DNA from: Spongospora subterranea f. sp. subterranea
Taxonomy: Eukaryota > Endomyxa: Phytomyxea > Phytomyxea > Plasmodiophorida
Length of the DNA: 30,826 bases
Assembly: GCA_049724395.1 (NCBI GenBank)
Contig: JAUGWO010000094.1
Location: 1 to 30,826, forward strand
Direction: 5' to 3'
A program made the translations under genes and the position numbers. Positions 10,183 through 21,029 of the stretch are shown here, one piece after another; position 1 is the first letter of the stretch, and every line of letters starts with the position of its first letter. The notes below the pieces were generated by a model. That model had not been told where the DNA came from. It worked only from the letters and a program-made list of their open reading frames with translations, and did no database searches.

Positions 10183-10869
10183 CAAGGCCTCCACCTTCGA
10201 AGACGATGGTCTGGCTTCGGTTTTGATCTTTGCCATCTCAATCAGCGATTCGCCCATTTTGGCCATGCCTTGCATAAGAGCGTCCCCGATTGGAACCGGC
10301 CGACTTGTGTTTCGCTCTGGTGATTTGAAAGTCTCCGGTTTCGTTGGCGGATCGTCATCCTCATAATCATCATCCAGTGAAGTTGGCATCGGCGCCGATG
10401 ATTCGGCGATTGGATCCCCGGATAACCCTGGAATGTTCTAGGCGAGAAAAATTGATCATTAGACAAGTTTAAAAGAATCAAAATTACCTGCATGCACGCA
10501 ACCATACAATCGTAGTAGTCGGGATAAACCGTCTGGATTACCAGTCTCCAGCTCTGCCTTTTGCAAGGAGCGCCACTCTGCGACTAGAGCTGCTAGCCTT
10601 CGTTTGACTTGGTCCGCATCAAACTTGTCTCCTTCCAGCTTGGCATTGAACCGGGCAGTAAACCACAGCCAAAAAGCGGATTTTCGCTTATTTGTCTTGG
10701 TGGCATGGAGCCGCGCCTTTACGACATCGCTATATCGTAGCGATAGCAATTTTTGCACTATGGAATTAGTCCATTGGGCTCGTGAGGCTATCGATGCCTC
10801 GCCTTTCATCTTCTTCTTGGGGGGACCCTGCAGCTTTACCGCCAGAGCGGGAACCACGTTGGTGCTCAT
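10069..10869 (-). CDS. Myb/SANT-like DNA-binding protein of a Harbinger element
   Basis: Two exons (10869-10488 and 10427-10069) join across a 60-nt phase-1 intron with GTAATT and CCAG ends to give 246 residues with no break. ATG 10869 is the first in frame (MSTNVVPALAVKLQG). A basic stretch (PPKKKMKG) precedes a trihelix/SANT-like domain at about residues 25-110, with tryptophans in RAQWTNSIVQKLL, SAFWLWFTARF and LVAEWRSLQ. The acidic linker DDDYEDDD follows. The C terminus is glutamine-rich (DRQQQQDDRQRQ) and probably forms a coiled coil. In PIF/Harbinger transposons such proteins bind the element's ends and carry the transposase to them, usually in the nucleus. The reading frame looks whole, although the transposase partner is missing from this copy. 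Confidence 0.82.
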
Positions 10870-11085
10870 TGTGACGAAGAAGAAGCTCCGCACAGTACAC
10901 AGTACTGTACCCAATGGGGCACTTCGACCAGCCGTCTCTCGCTAAAACCAACTCGGCAATAGTGAGACGCACGCACTTCGACCAGACTCTTACTCCCCAG
11001 AGTTTCTTCTGATGAATGAAATCAAATCAGAAGGACAGTAAGTAGTGAACTTGACAAGGAAAATAATTTCATAAATAAAGCAAGT

Positions 11086-11091
11086 TTTATT
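11086..11091 (-). terminator. Polyadenylation signal AATAAA
   Basis: AATAAA on the minus strand lies about 70 bp beyond the stop at 11160 of the membrane protein gene. This fits the end of that transcript. Confidence 0.5.
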
Positions 11092-11159
11092 GTTCAATTT
11101 TGATAATCGTCGTTCAAGACCGCAGCTTCCTGAAATACATGTTAGAGAATGGAAGCGCT

Positions 11160-14153
11160 CTAAAAACCCGGCAACCTGAATATGTGAAACACTCGAACTG
11201 CGACTTCCTGAGTCAAGACGAAGGATACTGCTAGCGTAACGCGGCAGAATCCGATCACAGCGACTGGGGTGAATACATCCAATACAGCAGGAACAACACT
11301 GAATAGAGTGGTGGTTTCAGCAACAACATGTTCAACTGGAGGCAATACGAAACAAGTCGAAAACAAGTGCAGACAGACGTCGTCAGAAAAACCACAACGC
11401 AGTAATCAACACTTTTGTAAGCAAAGAGCGAATTGTAAATAAAAGAGTTTAGGCAAAGGGAGAGAAGAATAGTGGCTGTTCTAATGGTTGCTGACCTGGA
11501 TAACATGGCCGTGGCAAAGGTTCGAGCTAAGGAAGGGAGAAGCAGAAGGGAGAAAACCAGGCCGATGCGTGAGGAAAAGTACAGCGTATAGAAAGCAACG
11601 AATGGAAATATCTAAGATAGAAACAGAATATTCAGTGGAACGAAAGCAAATCAGACACTATCCGAAGTGGGAAACAGTAAAAGTAGGTTCTTGGTAAGCA
11701 AGTTCAGATATTCAGATCGGCGATAAACATGACATCCCTCAATTGTAGCCATCATACAGCATTGGCATCAAATTAACTGAAAATTAAATGTAATGGTGAT
11801 TTTGAACTAGAAAACTAGTAATGTAGAAAAAAAAATCTGTGCCGCTGGTAAAGAGAATACCGCAAAATCAATGAGGCTCGATGTTAGCTTATTTAGCGCC
11901 GGTATCAAAGTGATGATGGCGTCAATGACCCAAATGACAACGGTGCTGACCAGAAGGGCAAACCCGACCACCAATCGGAAGATTTTGGGCAAAAATAGCG
12001 CAAAAGTGAACGTGAACCAAGGCCATGAGAACCTAAAGCGAAAAGAATTGAGAAAATTGATGACACAGAAGGATTCGAAAACCTTCGACATCCGTAACGT
12101 TTTCTGAGAAAAAAACAGTAAAGCGAATTTGTTCAGCCAGCAGGAACACTGAAACAAAATCAAGACACGGAATACCATATCATATTTACAGGAAAATACC
12201 ATAAATATGCAGAACACCAAAAAAAAATTTCAAAAACCAAAATGCATGGAATTGATGACAAGCGACGCCGATTTTTCAGGACCTAACCATGAGAAATATA
12301 TCACAACTAGCTTCAGAACAAAGGACAGAGCGAGATAGAAGAAGCGAAACGCGGCAACGTCATCAACTGAGATGATATTCTACAGAAATCATGGCAAAAA
12401 ATACATATTAGAGCAATTCGAGAGAGCATAACAATTGCAAAACAAAAAAGTGAGAAAGAAATTCCACCCTTACAGACTGTCGGCGATAAACGAAAACTCA
12501 TATCGATGAATAGAAGTTGAGTGGGAAACAAACACAGAGCAAACAATAAACCGCAACGCTGGCAAAAAACTAACCTGTAACATCAAAAGGGCATAGGGGA
12601 CGACCGATACGCATTTCAGAAAGCCACTGTATGGGCTCCAGTAACACAAAGAGTACAGAATTGAATTCGCCATGAAGGCATCAACACGATCAGCGTTACG
12701 ACAGAAAAGAGCGCTGAATAATGCATCGGGTATGGCAATCTAAAAAGAACTTAAATCAACAACTGGAGGGTTAGAGAAAAAAGGAGCACACAGCAATAAT
12801 AAAAAAATTGCAAAATTGGTGCAAACCGGCAGCCGATCCATATCCGGGAATTCCTAACAAAACACAGCAGGGTAGTGCGAGATTACATTTTGTACCAAAA
12901 CAAGATTACCACAGTACAAGAACAACTGGAGACAAAACGTCACAAAATCGTGTAGTAAAGAGCACATTAAGCAGAATATTTAGCAAACACATCAAAACCA
13001 AATCGTTGTTGCGACCGTGCAAGTGAAAAATGTAAAATCCCGAAACGTGATCTGTTCACATTTTGTTCACCGGTCGCGACTGCCGCAATGGACAGGGTGA
13101 ATCCAAGAAGGAACTTGACCACCAATCCATACGACGACGTAAATAATAACACAAACACAGAAAACGCGATAAACAGGGCTGTACTTCGATATCTGAAAAA
13201 CACTGCATGTAAAAATTTTGTAGTTGTTGATGGGGTGATTGAAGCAACACAACAGAGGTGATCTGAAGATAGTATCGCTATTATGGTTGTCAATCAACGC
13301 TACTGCGTGAAAGCAAAATGCCATGGAAAGGCGTAAGCCGTCAGATGTTGAAACTGGAAATGGCATTGGTCGAATTGAATGCAACATCGATTTACCTGTC
13401 ATGTGTAAGAATGAGGTGCCTGATTAAGGGAACACACAGATTTATTGGAAAGTAAGCGGATTCGAACAATGCAGTTTCACGAACCTGTCGAACGAACGAA
13501 GAACAGCAAATGCCAAAGGAGGAAATTCGGCAGGCAATTCAATGTCGCAATTAGCCTAATAAATCATTGAGTAAATAAAAAAAAACCACATACAGGAAAC
13601 CCCAACAGTAATATCGACTGTGGGCCGTACAAGAGATGAATGAATGAATATAAACGGAAATCGAGCATCGACCAAAACGGTGACAGAAATATTGAAAGCT
13701 TACGTCTGGACTATTGACACAGGCGACAAACATGACTCTTAAGGAAGTCATGAAGGTGGCATCATCAATAAGATTTGACAACTGTGATAGCACTTCTGAA
13801 GGAATCTCTGCAGGTAGCAAGACTTAGTCGCAGTTCATTTAACTGAAAATGGCGCACCTTTCCCTTTTGGGACCAGCTGAAGGGCGATTTCATCTGGCGA
13901 TACATCCAGAACATCGTATCGTTCTTCATGCGATAATAAAGTCCAGATCCATAGCACCTAAGAATTTGAATCAACATTTGGTTAATCACCCAAATCAGGC
14001 GCTAACTTCAGGGTGACCGCCACCGATTGAGTACTTGGTTGGAACCGGATCGGCTGGAGCCGATTCCGGCGTCATATTCGGAGGTGTTGAGCTAGTTTGC
14101 TGGCGATGTTGCTGGCGCCTTTTTCGTTTGGCGTCCACGGGACGGGTTGGCAT
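11160..14153 (-). CDS. Multi-exon multi-pass membrane protein, unidentified
   Basis: I do not recognise the family. The 5' exons join cleanly: 14153-14007 (MPTRPVDAKRKRRQQ, basic, then Pro/Ser/Thr-rich, ending GGGHPE), 13957-13858 (WIWTLLSHEERYDVLDVSPD), 13807-13704 (PSEVLSQLSNLIDDATFMT), 13555-13485 (CDIELPAEFPPLAFAVLRSF), a 24-nt exon 13419-13396 (HLILTHD), and 13192-13071 (a membrane segment around ALFIAFSVFVLLF, then GLVVKFLLGFTL). Introns between them are 49-203 nt. Further likely exons are 12739-12575 (IPDALFSALFC, VVPYALLML) and 12379-12288 (FYLALSFVLKLVVIYF). Another membrane-rich exon lies near 12060-11870. A last hydrophobic exon ends at 11160. Joins in 11160-13070 are only partly resolved. 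The soluble acidic N-terminal domain is probably cytoplasmic, followed by several membrane spans. Confidence 0.6.
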
Positions 14154-14539
14154 GATTCGCTGAGCCCCCAAACAAATGGCAATGTCCGCCTAAACCGACC
14201 GCGGGCTGGCCAACCTGCCACAGTCCTCAACTGCATCAACAGTATATGCGCGCAGACTTAGCCACGCAGAAATGTGCCACCTAGAAAGACAACCCAGGAA
14301 AATATCGCAAGGCAGTTTTGCGCCACAAACAGCCAGGTTAATTGTGGCCATGATAAAGTGGGGATGCCATGCCTATCGCCATGATGGCAAAACCTTGCGT
14401 TATCACATCAAATCAAGTATTGCACCGACCATTGATATTGGTGCAGATGGTGTTACAGACAGACGTCCCAGTTGCGCTCAAATAATAATGCGCGAGTGGC
14501 ACTGTGTTAAAAAGTCCATTTGAGTTTCATTTGGGCAAT
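14154..14539. promoter_or_regulatory. Divergent intergenic region, likely bidirectional promoter
   Basis: The region separates the starts of the minus-strand membrane gene (14153) and the plus-strand gene at 14540. A plus-strand open stretch crosses it (beginning MCHLERQPRK), but it has no features of a real protein. The promoter role is inferred from gene orientation only; no box was recognised. Confidence 0.3.
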
Positions 14540-14954
14540 ATGAGATCGTATTGTCGGTTAGGACGACATCTGTTCACGACTGAAGCGGCAGCGGTTAAGC
14601 AATTGCCCAGCTCCGCCGCCGCATCGACCGAGAGTGCCTCGTCCAGCGCCGTACAAGCTGCGGGGTCGACCTGGCGGGAGCGATTTGGGTATTTCTTAGC
14701 AGGAATTGCGGTCGCATCAACCTGTGGATATTATCGCTTACGTGTAAATGTTTTTATACAATCATATATTTCGTTGAATAGTTTCCAGTCCATATACACT
14801 GTTTACGATTTTTTTTCAGTTCGGTGTTATTCAGGGTTGTGAGCATTCTTATTAGGAGGATGTATGGGCGTCGTCTCAGCGGATCGACACTGTAATTCGC
14901 GAATTCGAAGAGAGACTTCAGGCATTAGAATCGTCCATTAAGACCCCGTCGTAA
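14540..14954 (+). CDS. Small single-pass, probably mitochondrial protein
   Basis: Two exons (14540-14743, 14856-14954) join in phase 0 over a 112-nt intron (GTAAATG to ATTAG) to give 100 residues. The N terminus (MRSYCRLGRHLFTTEAAA) is rich in Arg and lacks acidic residues until Glu15, as in mitochondrial presequences. A Ser/Ala linker follows. Then come one membrane segment (ERFGYFLAGIAVASTCGYY) and a C-terminal charged helix or coiled coil (IDTVIREFEERLQALESSI). The pattern resembles small inner-membrane proteins, but I cannot name the family. It is tail to tail with the minus-strand gene at 15052. Confidence 0.65.
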
Positions 14955-15051
14955 ACCTGTTTTCGCAATAATTCAATTATATATTCACAATTTCAGCTCC
15001 CATTGTCCATCTTTTTATTCAATTCAGATTCATTGTCGAATATTCGGTTTC

Positions 15052-15279
15052 TTAAACTTGTTTCACGGGAGCGTGACAGGTCAAATGCGATTGCTCGGTC
15101 TGCAGCAGCTGTCGCATCTTTGATGCTTTCTCCTCTTGATCGAAGACCAGAGTGACCTTCTTGCCATCTGGAGCCTTGTCGTATTTGGTTGGCGATAGTG
15201 GTGTGTTTCCGCGTATCGTCTTTCGAAGATGTTCAGCCCCGGTATCATCCAGAATGTCAACGCTCATGGCGAACGGCAT
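15052..15279 (-). CDS. Hypothetical 75-residue protein
   Basis: An uninterrupted ATG-initiated frame begins MPFAMSVDILDDTGAEHLRK. Its second half is strongly coding-like (PDGKKVTLVFDQEEKASKMR, then QLLQTEQSHLTC). It is hydrophilic with no membrane segment or signal peptide. The length suggests either a small complete protein or the last exon of a gene that begins upstream near 15660. An AATAAA on this strand (15014-15019) lies about 33 bp past the stop. The family is not recognised. Confidence 0.5.
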   Translation of the reverse strand: MPFAMSVDILDDTGAEHLRKTIRGNTPLSPTKYDKAPDGKKVTLVFDQEEKASKMRQLLQTEQSHLTCHAPVKQV

Positions 15280-15458
15280 TTTCAGGAATGAAATCCTAAT
15301 ACAGTTGTTGCAGGCGATATCGTGTCTTGCAAAAATATCTTGAGATTCCCCTCTTTTGCCACAGTTAATGGCAACGACCCTGGTACACCTGTTGTATCTA
15401 CAATCATTACATTAATGGCGTCATCTGTCCTTCAGATTTGCTATGTGTTATGAAAGTA

Positions 15459-15659
15459 TCAATCAGTGTCTTTTGAATCTTTTTTTCTTCCCTGCTGCTC
15501 AGCTTGGCTTAAATGACGCTTGCTTCCGGTTTCGTGCCGCCCTTTCGATTGTACTTTAAAAGGGTTCTGTATCTGGATTAAATCCGTTGCCTGGGCTTGC
15601 GACAGATGCAAAGATGTGTATACCTTCTGGTTCAGTGATATCGAACTAGATTTTACCAC
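15459..15659 (-). CDS. Hypothetical basic C-terminal exon
   Basis: An open frame without an ATG includes VYTSLHLSQAQATDLIQIQ and then a basic tail (NPFKVQSKGRHETGSKRHLS, then RKKDSKDTD and a stop). The frame stays open further upstream to about 15700. A TCTAG acceptor near 15650 suggests an internal or last exon. A second frame over the same bases also looks coding in part, so the true frame is uncertain. It could be RNA-binding or nucleolar from its charge, but that is only a guess. Confidence 0.33.
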   Translation of the reverse strand: MVKSSSISLNQKVYTSLHLSQAQATDLIQIQNPFKVQSKGRHETGSKRHLSQAEQQGRKKDSKDTD

Positions 15660-16113
15660 GTTGAAGACAAAATTATAACAATAAATATAGACCGGAGAGT
15701 CAGCGACGTTGCTGACAGCGCCGACAGCCGATAATACTCGCTAGCGTTTCGCTATGCAATACTGCATTGCAATATTGACTATTACGATCTTCGATTATGA
15801 AGTTTGGGCTCCGACGCGGTTTGAACTCTGTGGTTGGACAAGAAACCTGGTTGACATGGCGAAATGTCCAACAGGTTATGAGGGCACACAATTCCTTGGC
15901 ATATTGTTATCGACATCGGCATGGTGTATCAATTTGGGGATTCGTGTGGTTCACGGGATGGCGAACCGTCAGACTTAAGGTCCCTTCATTGCACATGTAC
16001 GACAGAGAAATACAGACTGTTTTATTAGCAATGCTCCAGCCAGTGAACTTCATATGCCTAAAGCTTCGCTAACTATTGGATCTAGAGAGCATATCGTGTC
16101 CAGTGTTGCATGA

Positions 16114-16332
16114 CTAATTTGTGGCAGCAATTTTGTTCTCGACAGTCTCGAAACCATAAATGACACGGGCAGGTTGGAAATCGACATCAGTGGTGACGCC
16201 TTTTCTTGACAATTGACCATATCCTAAACCTGCGTCAAAGAAGCTCTTGCACAAAATGAAGCTCATCTGTATCCTGTCTGTGATCGAGGTTGTTGAGATG
16301 ATGATGTCGCAAAGTTGGGTAAGATCAGTCAT
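16114..16332 (-). CDS. Hypothetical 72-residue ORF
   Basis: An ATG-initiated frame begins MTDLTQLCDIIISTTSITDR and ends VIYGFETVENKIAATN. Composition is balanced and protein-like, with no signal peptide or membrane segment. It may be a complete small protein or one exon of a larger gene. I do not recognise it. Nearby 15740-16070 has short overlapping frames on both strands, none of which I would call. Confidence 0.35.
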   Translation of the reverse strand: MTDLTQLCDIIISTTSITDRIQMSFILCKSFFDAGLGYGQLSRKGVTTDVDFQPARVIYGFETVENKIAATN

Positions 16333-18652
16333 TCAAGAAAAGTTTGTGCCTTTGGCTTGTGATTCCTGACATCCTCCTTGTTTCCATTCACCGTTGTCGG
16401 CCTCTCGAGTGTCAGAATTGTGTTTTAGTAGTCGTATGTCGCATGTTATACTTTTCATTCGCTCAGATATCAACAAGAATTGAGGTTCTCTCGTTTGAAA
16501 CACTGGTTTGATATTGCAGCCGGAAAAACGTGTTGGTCTTGGCGCTTGTCGGGTGTTTTTCGATTTCGATTACTCTGCTTCTTCGTTATATGATTGTTTC
16601 ACTGCGTTCTATGCAGATTTTACCCTTTCTCTTTATTGCTTTTCGCTGGATGTTCATTGACCGGATGTATCCCTTTTGTTCTTAATCAGTGGTGTTGACC
16701 ATTCTTTCATGAGTTGTTCGATCTCTTTCTCTTAACGCTTGTGAGGTTTGACCGGAAATATCGTCGTTTTGCAATGGTCAATGCGCTTGCAGCTGCCTTT
16801 ATCATGGTGTTGGATTATTTACTGGGTCAATCGCCATGGTCAATCCTGTAGGTGATGGGGTTTGTGCAGCTAATTAATTTTGTCGTCCTGATTGTGTCGG
16901 TTCCATTTTGATATGATTAATTGTAAAACAGTCCGTTGATTTGATTTCAGTGATGATCTCGATACCCTCTTGAAAGCTTTTCCAAATCCTAGACGGCAAT
17001 TGGAGACTGAAATGGGCACTGGGGTCCTGTGTATTGTCGACTTTTTTTTCAGGTGCTGTCACCTTATCATATATCATCTCCCATTATTATAGATTGATTC
17101 ACCGATTCACGATTAACATAGTTCTTGAAATGAATTTAGAACATCACTGTGTCGTTCTAGATTTTGTTTATGTTGTGGCCAATTAATCAATGGTGTGTCC
17201 ATAGTGGGAGAGGCATTTACTTTTCGGTGTGACTTTGAGTCGTTTGTTATCGTCGCTGAGTCGTTGTTTGTAGTTGTTGGCCGCTGGTGCCTATAATCTC
17301 ACAATCAGTGAGCCCGTTTAAGAGAGAGAAAGAGAAAAGGGAGTTTATTCAAGATCTGGTGTATTTTTGAAAGCGATAACCAATGGCGTTGCCCTCTTTG
17401 TGATGAATCAATATCTCATGTCCTATTGACCTGATATATCGATTCCAAAGCGGTGTATTACTGTATTTAGTTCATTGAATATCTATTTCACATTTTCTGA
17501 CAATTCACTTCTCCCGTTGTCAGTCTCACATCGTAAGGGGCGTTCGAATTTCCTCAGGGTGTGGATGATCCATTACTCTGCTTGGCGATGGTCTGTCCGC
17601 TGAATGGGCCACTGACTAAAATTGCTGAAGCATTGCCGATAAGCGCCACCTGTTCGGCCAATACTTGTGTTCAAAGTCAGCGGGTCAGGTTATTATTGTC
17701 TCTAAGTCGACACATCTTGAATCGAATCGCGTTATTGTTTGGGCCCACAAAAGATAGATACCAATGCAGTTATATTCACCACAAACACATTCATCTCACC
17801 TTCTGATGAACTAGCGCAATCAAATCTGGAATTGGAGAGAGCAATATTCTGGCACTAAATGGACAGAAAAGAACGCAGTCAAAAAACCGTCAATTACAAG
17901 TGAGGGCGCCCTGAGGATGTTGTCAAGTTAGACACATGGATCAATAAGACCATAGAACAGGTGACAACAGGAACTTGGTCAGGAACAATTTATGACCATT
18001 GTGGAGTTTGATAATAATTTTGTGATGAGGGTCCCGAGTCATCGCCATCGCAATCTATTACGAGTATCGATTGCGGTCATGATCCTGATCGATATCGATG
18101 GTGAAGCGCGTGAACAGCTCGTCTTTCGAGAGTGTTTCAATTCTCCCTCTAGATCTGGATGGGTTGATCGGATGGACCCGGTCTTCGGTCAGGATCCCAA
18201 TAATCGTGTTCCTTTTGTTGTCTTTGCACGTTTGCTGCTTCCTCAGCCGTCTCTGCTCGTTAAACCCATCCCAAACCCTATTCCCTCATATGGTCATTTA
18301 CAAGCATTTGTATCAATGTCTCTGATTATGTTTTAAAAATGCACCGTTGAGACTCATCTATTTTAATTGAATTGTTCTCAAAAAGGGCTATAAACACTAG
18401 CACACTTTACACAGTATGTGATTGCAAAAGAATAGCTGTGATCACCTGCAAACCCACAATGAACGAGAATGCCCAAAAACCTCAACAGAATTCGTGAAAA
18501 TCTGGAGTGACGTGAAGAGCCAATTTTACTGATTGGGTTAGTCGATCTGTTGTTGTCTGGGATATAACGGATTTGTGAAATAAAAAAGAATGGTGGTTCG
18601 TCAAATACGCCAACAAAGAGAATTGAGAGTCGAAGGGGTGAAGGAGAATATA
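16333..18652. other. Long stretch without a supported gene
   Basis: 16340-17560 is T-rich on the plus strand, and stops fill all frames. A purine run (AGAGAGAAAGAGAAAAGGGA) lies near 17321-17340. Short open frames at 17561-17806 and 17992-18336 (two overlapping frames) show no family features or convincing splice sites. The strand composition would fit a long intron or UTR of a plus-strand gene, but I see no flanking exons. Confidence 0.5.
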
Positions 18653-19667
18653 TTATAATAATATTTCACAAACAATGGGGGAAATGATGTTGGGATTACG
18701 ATTGCGATGAAATGAGGAGCTTAGTGACGTTGATCTGGGGCTCTCGGCCGTGGTGACGATCAATGGGTCGGACAGCACCTTTGACGGATGGGGCGAAGGC
18801 AGGCGATGGACGGTCGGGATTATGAATTGCGATAACTGGGGGATGATCTGCAAACCCATCATGTCCATCATTGACTCTAGACAAACCTGTCATTTGAGCA
18901 ACGGTACAGCAATGACAATCAAAACATCGCAAACACGAAGCAAATGCCGACTTTGAAAACATTCGATGATGAGTAAATCCCAAAACTTAATTCTGAACGA
19001 ACTTTTGGTGGGGAAATCTTTGGACCAGCGAGTTTAGTGGTGTGAACTGATGAATATCAACAGAGCTGTAATCGCGATGGAGAGAATTCAGATAAAAAGT
19101 GGTAGCGCATGGGGCGATAGATCCCAAAGATATGCGACGCTCAGCCGCTTTACCGAACACGGCGGTCGTCGTCCCCAGCAATGATGATCGCGGCGTTAGC
19201 AGACAATCGGCGCCCGGCGTCTGAAATGATTCCGCGACGCGACCAAGCTGCTGACGAAAAGGCTCTTTTCCTTGTCGACGGGATTGTGAGCCGATTCCCT
19301 TTCCAATATAATATCGGTCACGATAGGATTTTATCGGTTTAGAGCGGAGCGCCTTCGGGAAGGTGAAGGCGTTGGCAGGGCGCTCCTTGATGGAAATCAT
19401 TCGACCTGGCAGGGTTTGCCGTCGGCGGATAGTCGCTGATTGAGCCACATAAAACCTCTTTGTAATCCATCGCTGAAGTTCCAAATCGAGATCGGCCCGA
19501 AATCGCTCCGAACGGGCTGATATTTGAGGGTGGGTTGGTGGTGACCGACAATGATGGGTGGATCTCTCGCCCATCGTTCTACCGGATCGATGAGGTGTAC
19601 TGGTCCCCACCGCCCTAATCACCTTCCACCCGAATAATTGGTTCCAGTTGTTGCAAACGAAAGACAT
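18653..19667 (-). CDS. Hypothetical basic protein, probably two exons
   Basis: A 226-codon ATG-initiated frame (19667-18987) begins MSFVCNNWNQLFGW. It is rich in Arg, Ser and Pro, with pieces such as FRADLDLELQRWITKRFYVA and KSYRDRYYIGKGIGSQSRR. It is GC-richer than its surroundings, as expected for coding sequence. Downstream on the same strand, about 18890-18653 is open in two frames, one ending SPIVCEILL, and could be a second exon. The join was not resolved. There is no signal peptide or membrane segment, and the family is not recognised. Its length, and the fact that the opposite strand is mostly closed, support it as real. Confidence 0.5.
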
Positions 19668-19736
19668 CGTTCAGAACAAGTTGATCTGATCCAGTATTCT
19701 AAATGGGCCAGGCGACTTTTGCCTTCATCTGTGCAT

Positions 19737-19964
19737 TTACATCGACGTTGAACACGAGGCGTCAAGTGAACAATCGGGATTCGAATCGATGATGCGAATC
19801 CGGCTTTGGTCGCAGTTATAAATGTTTAGATCCATATTCGCACCATGCTCTGTGTTCTCCAACGCTGTCACCGTTTCCTGTGTCACAAAATCACCACTTG
19901 GCCAACTTTTCACAAACAGATCACATCTCCATGTGAATTCAAGTTTAAGATTCTTCCAAATCAC
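19737..19964 (-). CDS. Hypothetical exon
   Basis: A coding-looking frame on the minus strand (KLEFTWRCDLFVKSWPSGDF, then ENTEHGANMDLNIYNCDQS, ending SLDASCSTSM and a stop) follows a GGAAG or nearby acceptor. Upstream, at about 20075-20030, a further piece (VELNFVPVGDL) may be the preceding exon. The paired cysteines suggest a folded, perhaps secreted, domain. I cannot name it. Confidence 0.4.
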   Translation of the reverse strand: MIWKNLKLEFTWRCDLFVKSWPSGDFVTQETVTALENTEHGANMDLNIYNCDQSRIRIIDSNPDCSLDASCSTSM

Positions 19965-20224
19965 TTACCCAGCAATACCGATTGGAGAGTGCAACCATGT
20001 GACAAATCAATGGTCCCTACCGAATTTTCTTGATTACAAGTCTCCGACGGGAACAAAATTCAACTCCACGAAATTGTAGGGGAAACTGCGAAACCACAGG
20101 GGGTATTAATAATCTTCTTGCTGTTAAAAAAATTAAAATCAAAAAGCCAAACAAGTACATTAACCGGTTCAGTAATCGATGCGAACGCTATGGAATCAGC
20201 AGTGTGAAATAAAAATGATATCTT

Positions 20225-20297
20225 TGCCTCGTATGTGATTCGAACACATGATCTCTCCCTTACTAAGGGAGCGCCTTGCCAACTTGGCCAACGAGGC
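20225..20297 (-). tRNA. tRNA-Thr (AGU), second copy
   Basis: This is the same 73-nt cloverleaf as at 9311-9383, on the opposite strand. It has acceptor stem GCCTCGT/ACGAGGC, anticodon loop TTAGTAA with AGT, and T loop TTCGAAT. It differs from the first copy in the T loop, where this copy has the canonical G. A Pol III T-run lies at 20211-20215 on the complement. Flanking sequences of the two copies are unrelated. Confidence 0.95.
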
Positions 20298-20328
20298 AAG
20301 AATTGGTTTTTCCATAATAATGGTAGCT

Positions 20329-20540
20329 TCAGTTTGGAAGCAGGTTGTCCAATAGGTGAACCACGTCATGAAATGAATAAGTTGCTGATCTGCTTTGAAA
20401 TTTGGAAAATGGGTTGACTTTAGAGCATTGGAACATCTCATAGAAACGATCGGGGTTCTGTTGGAATTCATAAACATTTTGGATTGCGCACTCAATCACA
20501 ACATATAAATTCCAACATTCATCGTTGTGGACGTGCACGA
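20329..20540 (-). CDS. Hypothetical terminal exon
   Basis: A frame on the minus strand reads IVHVHNDECWNLYVVIECAI, then FQQNPDRFYEMFQCSKVNPF, ending VVHLLDNLLPN and a stop. It looks like the C-terminal exon of a cytosolic or nuclear protein. No upstream exon was found before 20580, where all frames close. The family is not recognised. It lies just upstream of the tRNA-Thr gene on the same strand. Confidence 0.4.
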
Positions 20541-21029
20541 TTTCGCAACGTCAGCCAAAACGCTCAATGATGGACTTTAACATAAAAATGTAATGCGGAT
20601 CGGAGACAAAAACGGAACCGCAAATCAAATTTCAATCAAGGTTTTATCAAAACGTATAAGGAGTCGGTACTGAATCTGGTTTTGTTCAGCCTGCTGTTTA
20701 AATTTTAAAAGAAGTGAACAAGTAAAGCTAAGTGTATTAATGCCAATGAATAAAGACAATGTTGTTGTACCCAGAAACAATTGCGAGTTGAGTCACGACG
20801 TCGCTGACAACCTCATCGATTGTCAGTGATTGGGATTATTATAATCGACAACCCTCGTGCATTAATCGGCGTAATAATTTATTCGTTTTTATTTCATCTC
20901 GTCAACAGAACCAGATCTTTGTACCTGAGATTCGTTTCTACCGGCTATACTGCAACCGAGCCAATTGCAGGCGTTCAACAGACGCCGACGAACGTTAAAA
21001 CCGCCGCCACCAATCGACGCAGTAATGCA
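20541..21029. other. Intergenic region upstream of the vWD gene
   Basis: No gene is supported. An open frame runs in phase from 20820 into the vWD gene without a better start, so a longer first exon or 5' leader is possible. No promoter motif was recognised. Confidence 0.4.

Larger units (their letters stand above)
9474..10989. mobile_element. PIF/Harbinger-type DNA transposon, internally rearranged
   Basis: The element starts GAGTCTGGTAGAAGTG (9474) and ends with the inverted match CACTTCGACCAGACTC (to 10989). It is flanked on both sides by TTA (9471-9473 and 10990-10992), the 3-bp target duplication typical of PIF/Harbinger. Inside the ends, GTCTCAC-type motifs recur on both sides, and GGCAATAGTGAGACG is shared by 9565-9579 and 10955-10969. 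It encodes a Myb/SANT-like protein on the minus strand, the usual accessory protein of this superfamily. Only a possible transposase start survives on the plus strand. The middle is a large fold-back. With no transposase it should be non-autonomous. Confidence 0.85.

Noticed and set aside
15052-15659. Two-gene operon (nematode style) on the minus strand
   Set aside because: The two frames are 179 bp apart and same-strand, but there is no clear trans-splice acceptor before the second ATG, and the upstream frame is itself uncertain.
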